The notes: generated by a model from the sequence alone, not told the origin. DNA of 64,000 nucleotides from Burkholderia cepacia GG4 (GCF_000292915.1 NC_018514.1:1984001-2048000), one strand, 5' to 3'; shown: positions 16,825 to 27,004, counted from the first letter of the stretch. Made by a program: numbers and translations.

Positions 16825-19130
16825 CCGCGCGCGTCCCCGATCAGGTCGTGCACCGCGTCGAGCAGCGCCTCGTCGTGGAAACTGCTCTTCGCGAGGTAGT
16901 AGTCGGCGCCGGCATCGAGCCCGCGCCGGCGATCCTCGTCGCGATCCTTGTACGACACGATCATCACCGGCACGCGCTTGAGCATCGGATCGTTCTTGAT
17001 CAGCGTGACGAGTTCGATCCCGTCCATGCGCGGCATGTCGACATCGGTGACGACCAGGTCGAACGCGTCGCTGCGCACCGCGTTCCAGCCGTCCATCCCG
17101 TCGACCGCGACGGTCACGTCGTAGCCGCGCTTTTCCAGCAGCTTGCGTTCGAGCTCGCGCACCGTCAGCGAATCGTCGACGACCAGCACGCGGCGGCGCC
17201 GGTCGGCGAGCGCGAGCTGCGGATCGCGCGTGAGCTTTGCGAGCTGCCCGCCGCGCACGAGCTTGTCGACCGAGCGGATCAGGTCCTCGACATCGACGAT
17301 CAGCACCGGGTCGCCGTTCTCGAGCAACGCGCCGGCCGCAATGTTCTGGATCTTGTGCAGGCGACTGTCGAGCGGCTGTACGACGAGCATGCGTTCGCCG
17401 AGGAAACGGTCGACGGCGACACCGTACAGCTCGGGCTCGCCGCCGACGACCACGACCGCCGTGCTCGCACGCGCGGCGTCGGGCTCGCCCGCGTCGAGCA
17501 GCTGATGCGCGGCGACGAGGCCCGCACGCCGGCCGTCGAACGGAAAATGCGGCTGCCCTTCGAGCACGTCGATGTCGTCGTGCGCGAGCTCGAGCGTGCG
17601 GCGCACGTGTGCGAGCGGGAACGCGTACGGCTCGCCGCCGACCTCGACGAGCAGGCTGCGGATCACCGACAGCGTGAGCGGCAACTGCAGCACGAAGCGC
17701 ATGCCCGCGCCCGGCTCGTTGAAGATGCGTACCGCGCCGCGCACGCCGCGTACCATCTCCTGCACCGCGTCGAGGCCGACGCCGCGCCCCGACACGTCGG
17801 TCACCGCGTCGCGCATCGAGAAGCCCGGCAGCAGCAGGAATTCGAGCAGCTCGGGATCGGACAGCCGCGCGGCCGTCTCGTCGTCGGTGAGCCGCTGGCG
17901 CACGACGGCCGCACGCAGCGCGTCCATGTCGACGCCAGGCCCGTCGTCGATCACGCTGACGAGCAACGATCCGGCGCTGTGACGTGCCTCGAGCGTCACG
18001 CTCGCCTCGGCCGACTTGCCGCGCGCGCGACGGGCGTCGGGCGACTCGACGCCGTGGTCGATCGCGTTGCGCAGCAAATGCCCGAGCGGCGCGTCGAGCA
18101 GGTCGAGGATGTCGCGGTCGACCTGCGTGCCTTCGCCGACGATCGAGAAGCGCACCTGCTTGCCGAGCGAGCGCGCGAGATCGCGGACGATGCGCGGATA
18201 CGCGCGCGTCGCGTCGCCGAACGGCCGCATCCGGCACTGCAGCGCTTCATCGTACAGTTGCTCGGCGATATGCGTGCTGCGCCGTTCGAAGCGGTCGAAT
18301 TCGTCCATGCGCTCGGCGAGCGACCGCTGCAGGTCGTTGAGCATGTGCCGCACTTCGTTCATCGACGCGAGCACGCCCGCGTCGAGATCGTCGGCGAACT
18401 GCTCATACACCAGATCGAGCGAACGGGCCGCGTCGCGCTGCGCACGCTTCACGCGCAGCATCGATTCCGCGAACGGCTTGAGCCAGCGCGATTCGACGAG
18501 CGACTCGCCGGACAGGCTCAGTAGCCGGTTCAGCGTATCGGCGCGCACGCGGCGCATCGCGCCCGCGCCGGCCGCACGGCCGGCCTGGACCGGATCGGGC
18601 ACGGCCGCCGACACCGCGAGCGGCGGCACCGCGGCGCCGGCGCCTACCGGCTCGTTCGCGGCGCCGTCGTGCTCGCGAAACGGCACGACGGACGGCGGCA
18701 TCGACGACGGCGCATCCGTCGGTGCCGGCAGCGCGTGCGCGCCGTCGGCACCCGTCAGCGCCAGCGCGAACGCCTCGATCTCCGCCGACGACACGGGCTG
18801 CGCCTGCGGATCGGCGACCCGCACCAGCAGGTCGACGCCGGCAAGCAGCACGTCGACATGCGTGGCCGTCAGCGCGATCGTGCCGGCCTGCGCGGCGACG
18901 AAGCATTCCTCCATCCGGCCCGCGATGTCGACGCCGAGCGGCACGCCGACGATGCGCGCGGCGCCCTTCAGCGAATGCGCGGCGCGCATGCACGCCTCGA
19001 GCGCGGCGGAATCGGGCTCACCGGATTCGAGCGCGAGCAGGCGCTCGGACAGCGCCTGGGTCTGCGTGCGCGTCTCCTCGCGGTACAGCTCGAGCAGCGA
19101 CAGGTGGCTCAGATCGTCATCGCCGCTCAT
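16821..19130 (-). CDS. wspE: CheA-type hybrid histidine kinase/response regulator, WspE
   Basis: 769 residues. Domains in order: HPt with phospho-acceptor His52 in RAAHSLKGAAR, a proline/alanine-rich linker, a dimerisation segment, the HATPase domain (LLRNAIDHGVESP, VIDDGPGVD, SGRGVGLDAV), a CheW-like domain, and a C-terminal receiver with Asp in VVTDVDMPRMDG. It autophosphorylates under control of WspA/WspB/WspD. ATG has GGAG six bases upstream and overlaps the wspD stop. The built-in receiver can act as a sink or internal output. Confidence 0.95.
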   Translation of the reverse strand: MSGDDDLSHLSLLELYREETRTQTQALSERLLALESGEPDSAALEACMRAAHSLKGAARIVGVPLGVDIAGRMEECFVAAQAGTIALTATHVDVLLAGVDLLVRVADPQAQPVSSAEIEAFALALTGADGAHALPAPTDAPSSMPPSVVPFREHDGAANEPVGAGAAVPPLAVSAAVPDPVQAGRAAGAGAMRRVRADTLNRLLSLSGESLVESRWLKPFAESMLRVKRAQRDAARSLDLVYEQFADDLDAGVLASMNEVRHMLNDLQRSLAERMDEFDRFERRSTHIAEQLYDEALQCRMRPFGDATRAYPRIVRDLARSLGKQVRFSIVGEGTQVDRDILDLLDAPLGHLLRNAIDHGVESPDARRARGKSAEASVTLEARHSAGSLLVSVIDDGPGVDMDALRAAVVRQRLTDDETAARLSDPELLEFLLLPGFSMRDAVTDVSGRGVGLDAVQEMVRGVRGAVRIFNEPGAGMRFVLQLPLTLSVIRSLLVEVGGEPYAFPLAHVRRTLELAHDDIDVLEGQPHFPFDGRRAGLVAAHQLLDAGEPDAARASTAVVVVGGEPELYGVAVDRFLGERMLVVQPLDSRLHKIQNIAAGALLENGDPVLIVDVEDLIRSVDKLVRGGQLAKLTRDPQLALADRRRRVLVVDDSLTVRELERKLLEKRGYDVTVAVDGMDGWNAVRSDAFDLVVTDVDMPRMDGIELVTLIKNDPMLKRVPVMIVSYKDRDEDRRRGLDAGADYYLAKSSFHDEALLDAVHDLIGDARG

Positions 19131-19840
19131 CGCATGCTCCGTGTGACGGCGTCGAACAGCCGATCGTCGTCGAGCAACCCCACCGACTTCCCGCGCCACG
19201 ACAGCACGCCGCGCGACAGGCCGGCGCTCGCACGACCGACCGTCGCCGGCACGGGCACCCATTCGGATGCGCCGAAGCGCAGCACGCCCTCGACTTCGTC
19301 GACCGGGAACACCACCGGCTCGCCCTGGTGCGCGGCCACGAGCAGTCGCGTGAAGCGGCCGTCCGCGCGGCCGTTGCCGTCGTTGCCGCCCTTGCCCGCG
19401 TCGAGGCCGAGCAGCGCGCCGATCGAGATCGCGATGCGCAGCGTGCCGCGAATGTTGACCACGCCGCGCACGGCCGAATGGCGGCGATGCGGCAGCGAAT
19501 GGATCGGACGCGTGCCGGCAATCTCGCGCAGCACGTGGATCGGCAGCGCGAGCCACTCGTCGGCGACGCGAAATGCCAGCGCCGCCTGACGCGTATCGTC
19601 GTCGCCATGCGCGCGGTTCGCGTCGAACGCGCTCAGCCGGTGCGTGGTGTCGGCCAGCTCGGCGACGTCGAGCGGGCGCTCGAGCAGTTTCGCCGCGTGA
19701 CACGCGTAGACCGGGCAGTTCAGGCAGCGCAGGCAGTCGGCCAGCCGCTCGCACGAGCGGTCGCCGCGCGTGCCGATCCGGTTCCAGCAATCATCGACGC
19801 CGATCGTCGTATCGTCAGTGTCAACGGCGTCGCGGTTCAT
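19127..19840 (-). CDS. wspD: CheW-like coupling protein, WspD
   Basis: 237 residues. The first ~75 residues carry several Cys (CLRCLNCPVYACH), unusual for a CheW and typical of WspD; the C-terminal ~150 residues form a CheW domain. The start at 19840 (MNRDAV) has GAGG six bases ahead; earlier starts at 19855 and a TTG at 19873 are weaker. It couples the receptor WspA to the kinase WspE. The Cys cluster could bind a metal or form disulphides; this is inference. Confidence 0.92.
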   Translation of the reverse strand: MNRDAVDTDDTTIGVDDCWNRIGTRGDRSCERLADCLRCLNCPVYACHAAKLLERPLDVAELADTTHRLSAFDANRAHGDDDTRQAALAFRVADEWLALPIHVLREIAGTRPIHSLPHRRHSAVRGVVNIRGTLRIAISIGALLGLDAGKGGNDGNGRADGRFTRLLVAAHQGEPVVFPVDEVEGVLRFGASEWVPVPATVGRASAGLSRGVLSWRGKSVGLLDDDRLFDAVTRSMR

Positions 19841-19885
19841 TCTTTCCTCGATCATCCCCGTGTCGGCTCCCAACCCTTACTCTCA

Positions 19886-21301
19886 TTATCCGGCCGCGCG
19901 CCGCGCACGCTCGAGCAACCATTGCGCGCCGGCGCCATCGCCGCCGACGTCGAGCAAGGTCGCGAGATGCGTCAGCGCCTCGTGGTGCGTGGGCCGCAGA
20001 TACAGCGCCTTGCGGTAGAAGTCGCCCGCTTCCGCGACACGCCCGCGCGCATCCGCGATCAGCCCGTTCAGGTAGAACGCGTCCGCGTGCGGCCCGGCGT
20101 GCGCCGAGAACTGCGCGAGCACGCGCTCGGCCTCGTCGAACGCGCCCGCGTTGGCAAGCGCCTGCGCCTCCTCGAGCGTCGGCGCGGCGCTGGCGGCAGC
20201 CGGCGTCACCGGCACGGCCGCCGGTGTGTCGGCGCGCAGGTCGGCCTGCACGGCGGCCCGCGACTGGTACGCCCGCAGGCGCTCGGCCGGCGCGAGCGCG
20301 GCGAGCGACGGCGCGGCACCGCCCCACGTCGGCGGCACGACGGCCAGCAGCGGGCGCGTCGCAGCCGGCGGCGCTACCGTTAAGCGCTCCGCGCGCCGGT
20401 ATGGCGCGATCGCGGGCATCGGCGCCGCATGCGGGGCCGGATACCCGTCCGCCGCCGCGCCGCCGCGCACGCGATGAAACGCGAACGCCAGCGGCACGCG
20501 CGCCGAGCACATCCCATGGCGCATCGCGACGCCCGTTTCGGCCGGACCGACGAACAGCACCCCGTCGTCGGCGAGCCAGCTTTCGAGCGAACCGATCACG
20601 CGGTCCTGCGCGTCGCGGTCGAAATAGATCAGCACGTTGCGGCAGAACACGAAATCGTAGCGGATGCCCGGGTCGACGCCCGGCTCGACCAGGTTCGCCT
20701 GGCGAAACTGCACGCACGCGCGCACGCGCTCGTCGAGCAGCCAGCCGTCGGCAACCGGCGTGAAGTGGCGGGCGCGAAACTCGGTCGCCGTGCCGCGAAA
20801 CGCATTGCGCCCGTAGCAGCCGAGCCGCGCCTGTTCGATCGCGCGCCCGCTCAGGTCGATCGCGTCGATCGTGAAACTCGCCGGCTCGAGGCCGGCATCG
20901 AGCAGCGCCATCGCCGCCGAATACGGCTCCTCGCCGGTCGAGCACGGTGCGCTCAGCACGCGGATCACGCGCCCGGGCATCCCCGCAAGCCGCTCGGCCG
21001 CGAGCCGCGCGAGCATCGCGAACGCCTCGCGGTCGCGGAAGAACCACGTCTCCGGCACGATGAACAGTTCGATCAGCGCACGCCGCTCGTCGGCCGACGC
21101 GTTGAGCTGTTGCCAGTATGCGTCGAGCGCCTCCGGCGTCACGGGCGGCCGCGCCGCCGACGGCAGCCGCTCGCCGTCGCCCTGCAGCGCCTGGATGCGC
21201 TCGGTCAGTGCGCGGCTCAGGAACTCGTTGCCGAGCGAATCGGGGTCGATGCCGGTCTCGCGCAGCAGCCAGCCGCGAAATCGCGAATCGGACTCTTTCA
21301 T
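19886..21301 (-). CDS. wspC: CheR-type methyltransferase with TPR repeats, WspC
   Basis: 471 residues. The N-terminal ~270 residues are a CheR domain, with the SAM-binding LSAPCSTGEEPYSAAM and FCRNVLIYFD motifs; a low-complexity Pro/Ala linker follows, and the last ~110 residues form tetratricopeptide repeats (ALANAGAFDEAERVLAQF and AEAGDFYRKALYLRP). It methylates WspA, opposing WspF. The ATG overlaps the wspB stop. The TPR tail is expected for WspC and may position the enzyme on its receptor. Confidence 0.94.
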   Translation of the reverse strand: MKESDSRFRGWLLRETGIDPDSLGNEFLSRALTERIQALQGDGERLPSAARPPVTPEALDAYWQQLNASADERRALIELFIVPETWFFRDREAFAMLARLAAERLAGMPGRVIRVLSAPCSTGEEPYSAAMALLDAGLEPASFTIDAIDLSGRAIEQARLGCYGRNAFRGTATEFRARHFTPVADGWLLDERVRACVQFRQANLVEPGVDPGIRYDFVFCRNVLIYFDRDAQDRVIGSLESWLADDGVLFVGPAETGVAMRHGMCSARVPLAFAFHRVRGGAAADGYPAPHAAPMPAIAPYRRAERLTVAPPAATRPLLAVVPPTWGGAAPSLAALAPAERLRAYQSRAAVQADLRADTPAAVPVTPAAASAAPTLEEAQALANAGAFDEAERVLAQFSAHAGPHADAFYLNGLIADARGRVAEAGDFYRKALYLRPTHHEALTHLATLLDVGGDGAGAQWLLERARRAAG

Positions 21302-21810
21302 GCGGACTCCCCTTCGTCGCCTGGCAGGCCGTCGAACAGATACAGGCGCGCAACGTCGTCGATCAGGTCGGACACCGAGACCTGCTGCACGATCCCGTCG
21401 GGCGTGTTCGCGACGCGCCCGAGCCAGCGCGTGCGCGTGGTCGATATGCCGCTGGCGCGGAACGCCGTGCGGTCGATCCGCAGCGTCTGCGTCGCGCGCT
21501 CGACGATCAGGCCGATCACGCGCTCGCGGTCGGCCTGCCCGAAGCGGTAGCGGACCATCACCAGCCGCGTCGAGCGCAGCGCATGCGCGCGCCGTCCGAG
21601 CGCCAGCATCGGCACGTCGATCACGGGCAGCGGCTGACCGCCACGCATCAGCAGCCCGGCGATCCAGTCGGGCGCGCCGGGCACGACCTTGGTGGCCGCG
21701 AGCGGCAACACCTCGTCGATGTCGGCCGCGTCGAGCGCATAGCGCTCGCCATCGAGCTCGAACATCAGGAACAGCGCGTGCACGCCGCCCTGCGACTCGG
21801 CGCGCGTCAC
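21298..21810 (-). CDS. wspB: CheW-like coupling protein, WspB
   Basis: 170 residues spanning a single CheW domain ([21 protein letters not shown] near the start; [15 protein letters not shown] in the middle). It begins with GTG overlapping the wspA stop (GTGA). With WspD it is the second adaptor linking receptor and kinase; two different CheW proteins are characteristic of wsp operons. Confidence 0.92.
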   Translation of the reverse strand: MTRAESQGGVHALFLMFELDGERYALDAADIDEVLPLAATKVVPGAPDWIAGLLMRGGQPLPVIDVPMLALGRRAHALRSTRLVMVRYRFGQADRERVIGLIVERATQTLRIDRTAFRASGISTTRTRWLGRVANTPDGIVQQVSVSDLIDDVARLYLFDGLPGDEGESA

Positions 21811-23483
21811 GCGTCGACCTTGAAGCGCGACACGCTGGTGCGCAACTGGTTCGCGACCAGCGTCAGGTCGTCGATCGCCTGCGACGACTGGCGCAGCGAT
21901 TCGGCCGTCTGCTGCGCGGCTTCCGACAGCTGCGACAGCGCCTGCGTGATCTGCTCGGCACCGTTCGCCTGCGTCTGCATCCCTTCGTTGACCATCTGGA
22001 AACGCGGTGCGAGCGTCTGCACCTCGGCGATGATCTGCGACAGCTGCCCGCCGACCTGCTGCACGTCGAGCATCCCGCGGCGCACTTCCTCGGAGAACTT
22101 GTCCATCCCCATCACCCCCGCCGACACGGCCGACTGGATCTCCTTCACCGTCTGCTCGATGTCGTAGGTCGCCACGGCCGTCTGGTCGGCGAGGCGGCGG
22201 ATCTCGGTCGCGACGACCGCGAAGCCGCGGCCGTACTCGCCCGCCTTTTCGGCCTCGATCGCCGCGTTCAGCGACAGCAGGTTGGTCTGGTCGGCCACCT
22301 TGGTGATCGTCGCGACGACCTGGTTGATGTTCAGCGCCTTTTCGTTGAGGATCGCGAGCTTCGCGTTCACCGAGCCGGCCGCGTCCATCACGCTGCGCAT
22401 CGTCTCGCCCATCCGCGTGAGGCCGCTCTGGCTCACGCCCGCGAGCGTCGCCGACTGTTCGGCCACGCCGCTCACCTCGTTCATCGTGCGCAGCAAATCG
22501 CGTGACGTCGCGAAGATCTCGCGCGACGTCGCGCCGATCTCGGTCGTCGTCGCCGCGGTTTCATTGGCGGTCGCCTGCTGCTCGCGCGATGTCGCCGCGA
22601 TTTCGGCGACCGACGTCGTCACCTGCAGCGACGACTGCTGCGCGCGTGCGACGAGTTCGGTCAGTTCGTCGGCCATCCGGTTGAAGCCGGTCTCGAGCGT
22701 GCCGAACTCGTCGCGGCGACGCAGGTCGAGACGGCGCGTCAGGTTGCCGGTACGCATCACGTCGTGCACCTCGACGAGCCGCGCCATCGGCAAGGTGACC
22801 GAACGGTACAGCCCGTAGCCCAACCCGAGCGCGGACAGCAGCACGATCGCCAGTGCGGTCGCGAGGACGATCTCGGTGTCCTGCACGGATTCACGGATCA
22901 GCTTCGCGGACTCGTCGGCGAACTTGCGGTTCTCCTGCACCAGCGTATTCGCGTTGCGCACGACCTCGGCCCACGACGGCTGCACCTTCGTATACCCGGC
23001 GACGGCCTCTTCGTGCGACGCGCGGCTCTTGTGCACCGCGTCGTTCAGCAGCGGCAGGTAACGGTCGAAGGAACCGCGAAACGTCGCGAAACGCTGGCGG
23101 TCGTCATCGCGGAACATCGTGTTCTGGTAGTCGGCCGACAGCGACTCGACCTCCTTGAGCGCCTCGGCGATCCGCGCGAGATCGCGCTGCACGAATTCGG
23201 GATCGGTATCGACGAAGGTCGCCTGCTGCAACATCGCGAACGATTCGTTGACCGCCCCGCGCAACGACGCCGCGAGATAGACGCCGGGCAGCGAGTCGCG
23301 CTCGATGCTGACGGCTTCGGTGTTGATCGCGCGCAAGCGCTCGTAGGACACGCCGGCTGTCACCAGCATCAGCACGAACAGCACGCCGAAGCTGAGCAGG
23401 ATGCGGTTGCCGAGCGTCAGCCGGGCGGCGCCGAGCGTCGGATGCAGGCTTTCATTGGTCGTGCGGGGCGTCACGGTGGCCAT
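21807..23483 (-). CDS. wspA: Methyl-accepting chemotaxis receptor, WspA
   Basis: 558 residues. A cytoplasmic N-terminus, first transmembrane helix at ~28-48, a ~165-residue periplasmic four-helix-bundle region, a second transmembrane helix at ~213-235, a HAMP domain, and a long coiled-coil signalling tip ([19 protein letters not shown] pattern). WspA responds to surface contact or cell-envelope stress rather than to a nutrient gradient. ATG at 23483; the gap to the hybrid kinase gene upstream is 123 bases. Confidence 0.95.
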   Translation of the reverse strand: MATVTPRTTNESLHPTLGAARLTLGNRILLSFGVLFVLMLVTAGVSYERLRAINTEAVSIERDSLPGVYLAASLRGAVNESFAMLQQATFVDTDPEFVQRDLARIAEALKEVESLSADYQNTMFRDDDRQRFATFRGSFDRYLPLLNDAVHKSRASHEEAVAGYTKVQPSWAEVVRNANTLVQENRKFADESAKLIRESVQDTEIVLATALAIVLLSALGLGYGLYRSVTLPMARLVEVHDVMRTGNLTRRLDLRRRDEFGTLETGFNRMADELTELVARAQQSSLQVTTSVAEIAATSREQQATANETAATTTEIGATSREIFATSRDLLRTMNEVSGVAEQSATLAGVSQSGLTRMGETMRSVMDAAGSVNAKLAILNEKALNINQVVATITKVADQTNLLSLNAAIEAEKAGEYGRGFAVVATEIRRLADQTAVATYDIEQTVKEIQSAVSAGVMGMDKFSEEVRRGMLDVQQVGGQLSQIIAEVQTLAPRFQMVNEGMQTQANGAEQITQALSQLSEAAQQTAESLRQSSQAIDDLTLVANQLRTSVSRFKVDA

Positions 23484-23606
23484 GTTGGTTATGGGCCTTC
23501 TAAAATCAGCGTTGAAAAAAACCGCGCCCGCCTGCGCGCCGGACGGCGCGCCACGAGCGCATCGGGGTCTGCGGACAGCGCGGCACCGGCAGGCCGCGCC
23601 GCGAAA

Positions 23607-24740
23607 TCACCGTTCCGCTTGCGCCGGCAGCCGAAGCGCGACCATGAAACCGCGCGCCGTATTGCGCATCAGGATCTGGCCGCGATGCCGCGCCGCCGTC
23701 GCGCGGACGAACGCGAGCCCGAGGCCGAAGCCGCCGCGCGCCGCGCCATGCACGGATTCGAGCCGCACGAACGACTCGGTCGCGGCCGCGCGCTGCTCGG
23801 GCGCGATGCCGGCGCCGGCGTCCTCGACGCCGATCAGCCATGCGCCGTCGTCGCCGCTCAGCGTGCAATGCACCTCCGTGCCGGTCGGACCGTATTTCAG
23901 CGCATTGTCGATCAGGTTCGCAACCGCGCGCGTGAGCATCATACGGTCACCCATCGTCACGCACTCGGTGTCGGGCACGTGCGCGACGACCCGGCTGCCG
24001 AACCCGGCCGCCTTCTCCCACAGCTGGTCGACGGCGTCGAGCACGATCTCGTTGAGACTCACGACCTCGTGCGCGCGCCGCTCGGACTGCGCGCGGGTCA
24101 GGTGGATGAAGCCGTCGGCGAGCGCGAGCGCGCGCCGCGCATGACCGGCAATGCGCTCCATGATCGCCGGCATGTCGCCATGTTCGGTCCGGTAGACATC
24201 GAGCAGCGCCAGGATCGACGTCTGCGGCGAGCGCATGTCGTGCGACAGGAAGTCCAGCGCCTCGTCGCGCTGCCGCGACATCAGGTACGAATTCGAGTGA
24301 TAGCGGATGCGCGCGGTCAGCTCCATCGCGTCCGGGAGCTTCACGAGATAGTCGTTCGCGCCTGCGATGAACGCCTCGCGCTTGACGATCGGCTCCTCTT
24401 TCGCCGACAGCACGATGATCGGCACGCGTGCGGTATCGGCGTGCGCGCGCCACGCGCGAACGAGTTCGAGGCCGTCGATTTCCGGCATCACGAGATCCTG
24501 CAGGATGACCGTCGGCTTCACGTCGCGCGCGACCGCCATCGCCCGGTGCGCATCCGTGCACACATGCAGGTCGATGTCGTGCTCGCTGCGCAGCGCGCGG
24601 CGAATTACCTCGCCGACGAACGGCTGATCGTCGACGAGCAGGACCGATAGCCCCGATTCAAGACAATCCGGCGCATTTTCACCGCTCGATTCTTTCATAA
24701 ATACCGTTTCAAACGCCAAATCTCCAATTGATTCTTTCAT
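23607..24740 (-). CDS. Receiver-histidine kinase hybrid at the head of the wsp operon (WspHRR-like)
   Basis: 377 residues. An N-terminal receiver domain (LLVDDQPF; phospho-acceptor Asp82 in ILQDLVMPEIDG) is followed by a HisKA dimerisation domain with His167 in FLSHDMRSPQ and an ATPase domain (NLIDNALKYG, DAGAGIAPE, GFGLGLAFV). From memory, Burkholderia wsp clusters carry such a hybrid, called WspHRR, instead of the GGDEF protein WspR. The start is uncertain: ATGAAAGAATC occurs both at 24740 and 14 codons later (24698), and neither has a good ribosome site. Confidence 0.9.
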   Translation of the reverse strand: MKESIGDLAFETVFMKESSGENAPDCLESGLSVLLVDDQPFVGEVIRRALRSEHDIDLHVCTDAHRAMAVARDVKPTVILQDLVMPEIDGLELVRAWRAHADTARVPIIVLSAKEEPIVKREAFIAGANDYLVKLPDAMELTARIRYHSNSYLMSRQRDEALDFLSHDMRSPQTSILALLDVYRTEHGDMPAIMERIAGHARRALALADGFIHLTRAQSERRAHEVVSLNEIVLDAVDQLWEKAAGFGSRVVAHVPDTECVTMGDRMMLTRAVANLIDNALKYGPTGTEVHCTLSGDDGAWLIGVEDAGAGIAPEQRAAATESFVRLESVHGAARGGFGLGLAFVRATAARHRGQILMRNTARGFMVALRLPAQAER

Positions 24741-25247
24741 AGGAGTTGTTTATCCGACTTGGGCGCCATCTTAATTTGGCGGCTGAGAAACCCGCCTATT
24801 GTTGCCGATCTGGCCTGTCGGCATTGCCGCACGGGGATCCGGACGCCGAGTTTTCCCCGTCGACGGCCGCATTACCTCCGCGTGCTTTCTCTCATTAAAG
24901 ATAACCGGCTGATTCTAAATGAAATTAGAACACAGCATCTATCTCCTTCCGGTTTAGTTTTGCCAAATATGGTGAAAGAGAGGGATGCAGATAAATCAGA
25001 TCATTTCCGGAATCGAAAGACGAGAACGTTTGCCGAACCGTTGCCGCAAGGTTTGCATGCGCTGCAAGGCCCGGGCGCCGATCGTGCCGGGGCCCGATTC
25101 GGATGCACGTGAATCGGCGAAATGGCCGGGGAAAAATGTCACGCCGCCACCGAATCGGCCGCGACGCGCAGGCACGACACGGCCAACACGTGGCGGCGGC
25201 AGGAGCGGCGGCGGCGATGCGCGAACCGTCGCCGCGGTTGCGGCCGG
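24741..25247. other. 507-bp upstream region of the wsp operon, partly AT-rich, no convincing gene
   Basis: The stretch ~24890-25010 is visibly AT-rich against GC-rich surroundings. It contains a perfect inverted repeat TTCTAA-N6-TTAGAA (24913-24930). On the minus strand TTGGCA (24966-24961) resembles a -35 box but no good -10 follows. Short frames of 80-140 codons occur but lack coding bias, ribosome sites and similarity. It most likely holds the wsp promoter and the end of the antiporter transcript. Confidence 0.5.
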
Positions 25248-26831
25248 TCAGCCGCGCGCGTGCTGCGCGGACACCTCCTGCAGGTCGAGATCGCGCTCGA
25301 GCATGTGCAGCATCTCGTCGTGGATGCGGCCCGAACGATGCAGGCGCAACAGTTCCGCACGCCCGGCCTTGATGGCGGCCAGCACGACGTCGTAGTGCGC
25401 GGTGCGTACCTCAGCCGGATACTCGGGCTCATTCTTCGCTCGCTCGGTCAGCTCCGCGCGATACGTGTATTGCTCGAGCAGGCGCGGGTGAATCACCTTG
25501 CCGCTCGCATCGCGCACCAGCGGCTGGATCGCCGCAAGCTGCGCGGCCTCGACATGCGCCCACGCCTGCGGCTCGGTCAGGTGATGCGCGGCGCGCTCTT
25601 CGCGCTGACGCAGACGCAGCAGCCGGATCAGCGGCCCGATGGTCGTGCCCTGCAGCAGCACGGTGACGAGGATCACCGCGAACGACGCGACCAGGATCAC
25701 GTCGCGGCCCGGCATCGCTTCCGGCAACGACAACGCGATCGCCAGCGTCACGACGCCGCGCATCCCGGCCCAGCTCATGATCGTCGCGGCCTTCCAGTCG
25801 GGCGCGACACCATGCCGAACGATCCCGCGCACCGGCACCTTCAGCGCCTCGACCGCGTAGATCCACACGAAGCGTGACAGCACCACCGCCGCCAGCACCG
25901 CGAGCACCGGCGGCACCATCGTGGCGAGCACCTGCTCGAAGCCGCCGAGCCGGTGTATCGCGCCGCGCAGCGACAGCCCGATCAGCACGAACACCAGCGC
26001 TTCGAGCAGGAACACGATGACCTGCCAGAACGCGGTGCCGCGCGTGCGCACGGCTGCCGAGAACACCTCGTGCTGATGCCAGCCGACGATCATGCCGGCC
26101 GTGACCGTCGCGATCACGCCCGACACCTCGACCATCTCGCCCGCGATGTACGCGATCCAGCCGGCGATCACGGCGACGGTGACCACCAGATAGTCGTCAT
26201 CGAGCAGCTTCAGGAACCACACGACGAGCTTGCCGACCAGGAAGCCGACCACGACACCGCCGAACCCGAGTTCGGCGAAGCGCACGACCGCGTGCTCGAG
26301 GCTGAACGCGCCCGTCAGCGCGGCGGCGACCGCGAAGCGGAACAGCACCAGGCCCGCCGCGTCGTTCAACAGGCTTTCCCCTTCGAGCAGCACCATCAGC
26401 CGGCGCGGCAGCGCGACGCGCTCGAGCACCGCCTTCGCGGCCACCGCGTCGGGCGGCGACACGATCGCGCCGAGCGCGAAGCACGCGGCCCACGGCAGCG
26501 ACGGCACGACCCAGTGCACGGCGAAGCCGACCGCGAACGTCGTGAACACCACCGCGCCGATCGCGAGCAGCAGGATGCCACCGACGTTGTGCTTGAACTC
26601 CTCCCACACGGAGAAATACGCGCCGTCCATCAGCAGCGGCGGCAGGAACACGAGCAGCACGAGTTCCGGATCGAGATTGATCGGCGGCAGACCGGGAATG
26701 AACGCGATGCCGATGCCGCCGATCAGCAGCGCGGCCGCAGGCGGCAACCGCAACCGCTTGGCGATGCATTCGAGCGCGACGATCGCGAGGAATGACAACA
26801 GAACCAGCTTGAATGCGGAGACGGGGGACAT
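25248..26831 (-). CDS. Na+/H+ antiporter, CPA1 family
   Basis: 527 residues with about twelve hydrophobic helices in the N-terminal ~410 residues and a hydrophilic C-terminal tail of ~115 residues. CPA1 signatures are seen: ALGAIVSPPDAVAAKAVLE (the ion-binding helix with Asp), LLEGESLLNDAAGLVLF and the later MRGVVTLAIALSLP. It exchanges cytoplasmic Na+ (or K+/Li+) for H+ at the inner membrane. The ATG at 26831 (MSPVSAFK) is preferred to an in-frame extension to 26891. Confidence 0.93.
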   Translation of the reverse strand: MSPVSAFKLVLLSFLAIVALECIAKRLRLPPAAALLIGGIGIAFIPGLPPINLDPELVLLVFLPPLLMDGAYFSVWEEFKHNVGGILLLAIGAVVFTTFAVGFAVHWVVPSLPWAACFALGAIVSPPDAVAAKAVLERVALPRRLMVLLEGESLLNDAAGLVLFRFAVAAALTGAFSLEHAVVRFAELGFGGVVVGFLVGKLVVWFLKLLDDDYLVVTVAVIAGWIAYIAGEMVEVSGVIATVTAGMIVGWHQHEVFSAAVRTRGTAFWQVIVFLLEALVFVLIGLSLRGAIHRLGGFEQVLATMVPPVLAVLAAVVLSRFVWIYAVEALKVPVRGIVRHGVAPDWKAATIMSWAGMRGVVTLAIALSLPEAMPGRDVILVASFAVILVTVLLQGTTIGPLIRLLRLRQREERAAHHLTEPQAWAHVEAAQLAAIQPLVRDASGKVIHPRLLEQYTYRAELTERAKNEPEYPAEVRTAHYDVVLAAIKAGRAELLRLHRSGRIHDEMLHMLERDLDLQEVSAQHARG

Positions 26832-27004
26832 GAATCGACCTCGTGAGGAATGAATGCGCACGCCAGCCGGTGTCGTACCCCGGTTGGCCATTGCGCGCGA
26901 TTACATCACGATGCGACGCTTGCAGTCGAGCGCGTTCGGCATGCACGGCACGCGGTGCTGCCACGATGGCGGAGGCGGGAGTCGCGCGCCCGTCGGTGTG
27001 CGCC

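Noticed and set aside
16848..18524. A 558-codon plus-strand frame
   Set aside because: It is antisense to wspE and has no recognisable domain.
24759..25395. Short plus-strand frames in the wsp upstream region
   Set aside because: No ribosome sites, no coding bias in the AT-rich part and no family resemblance.
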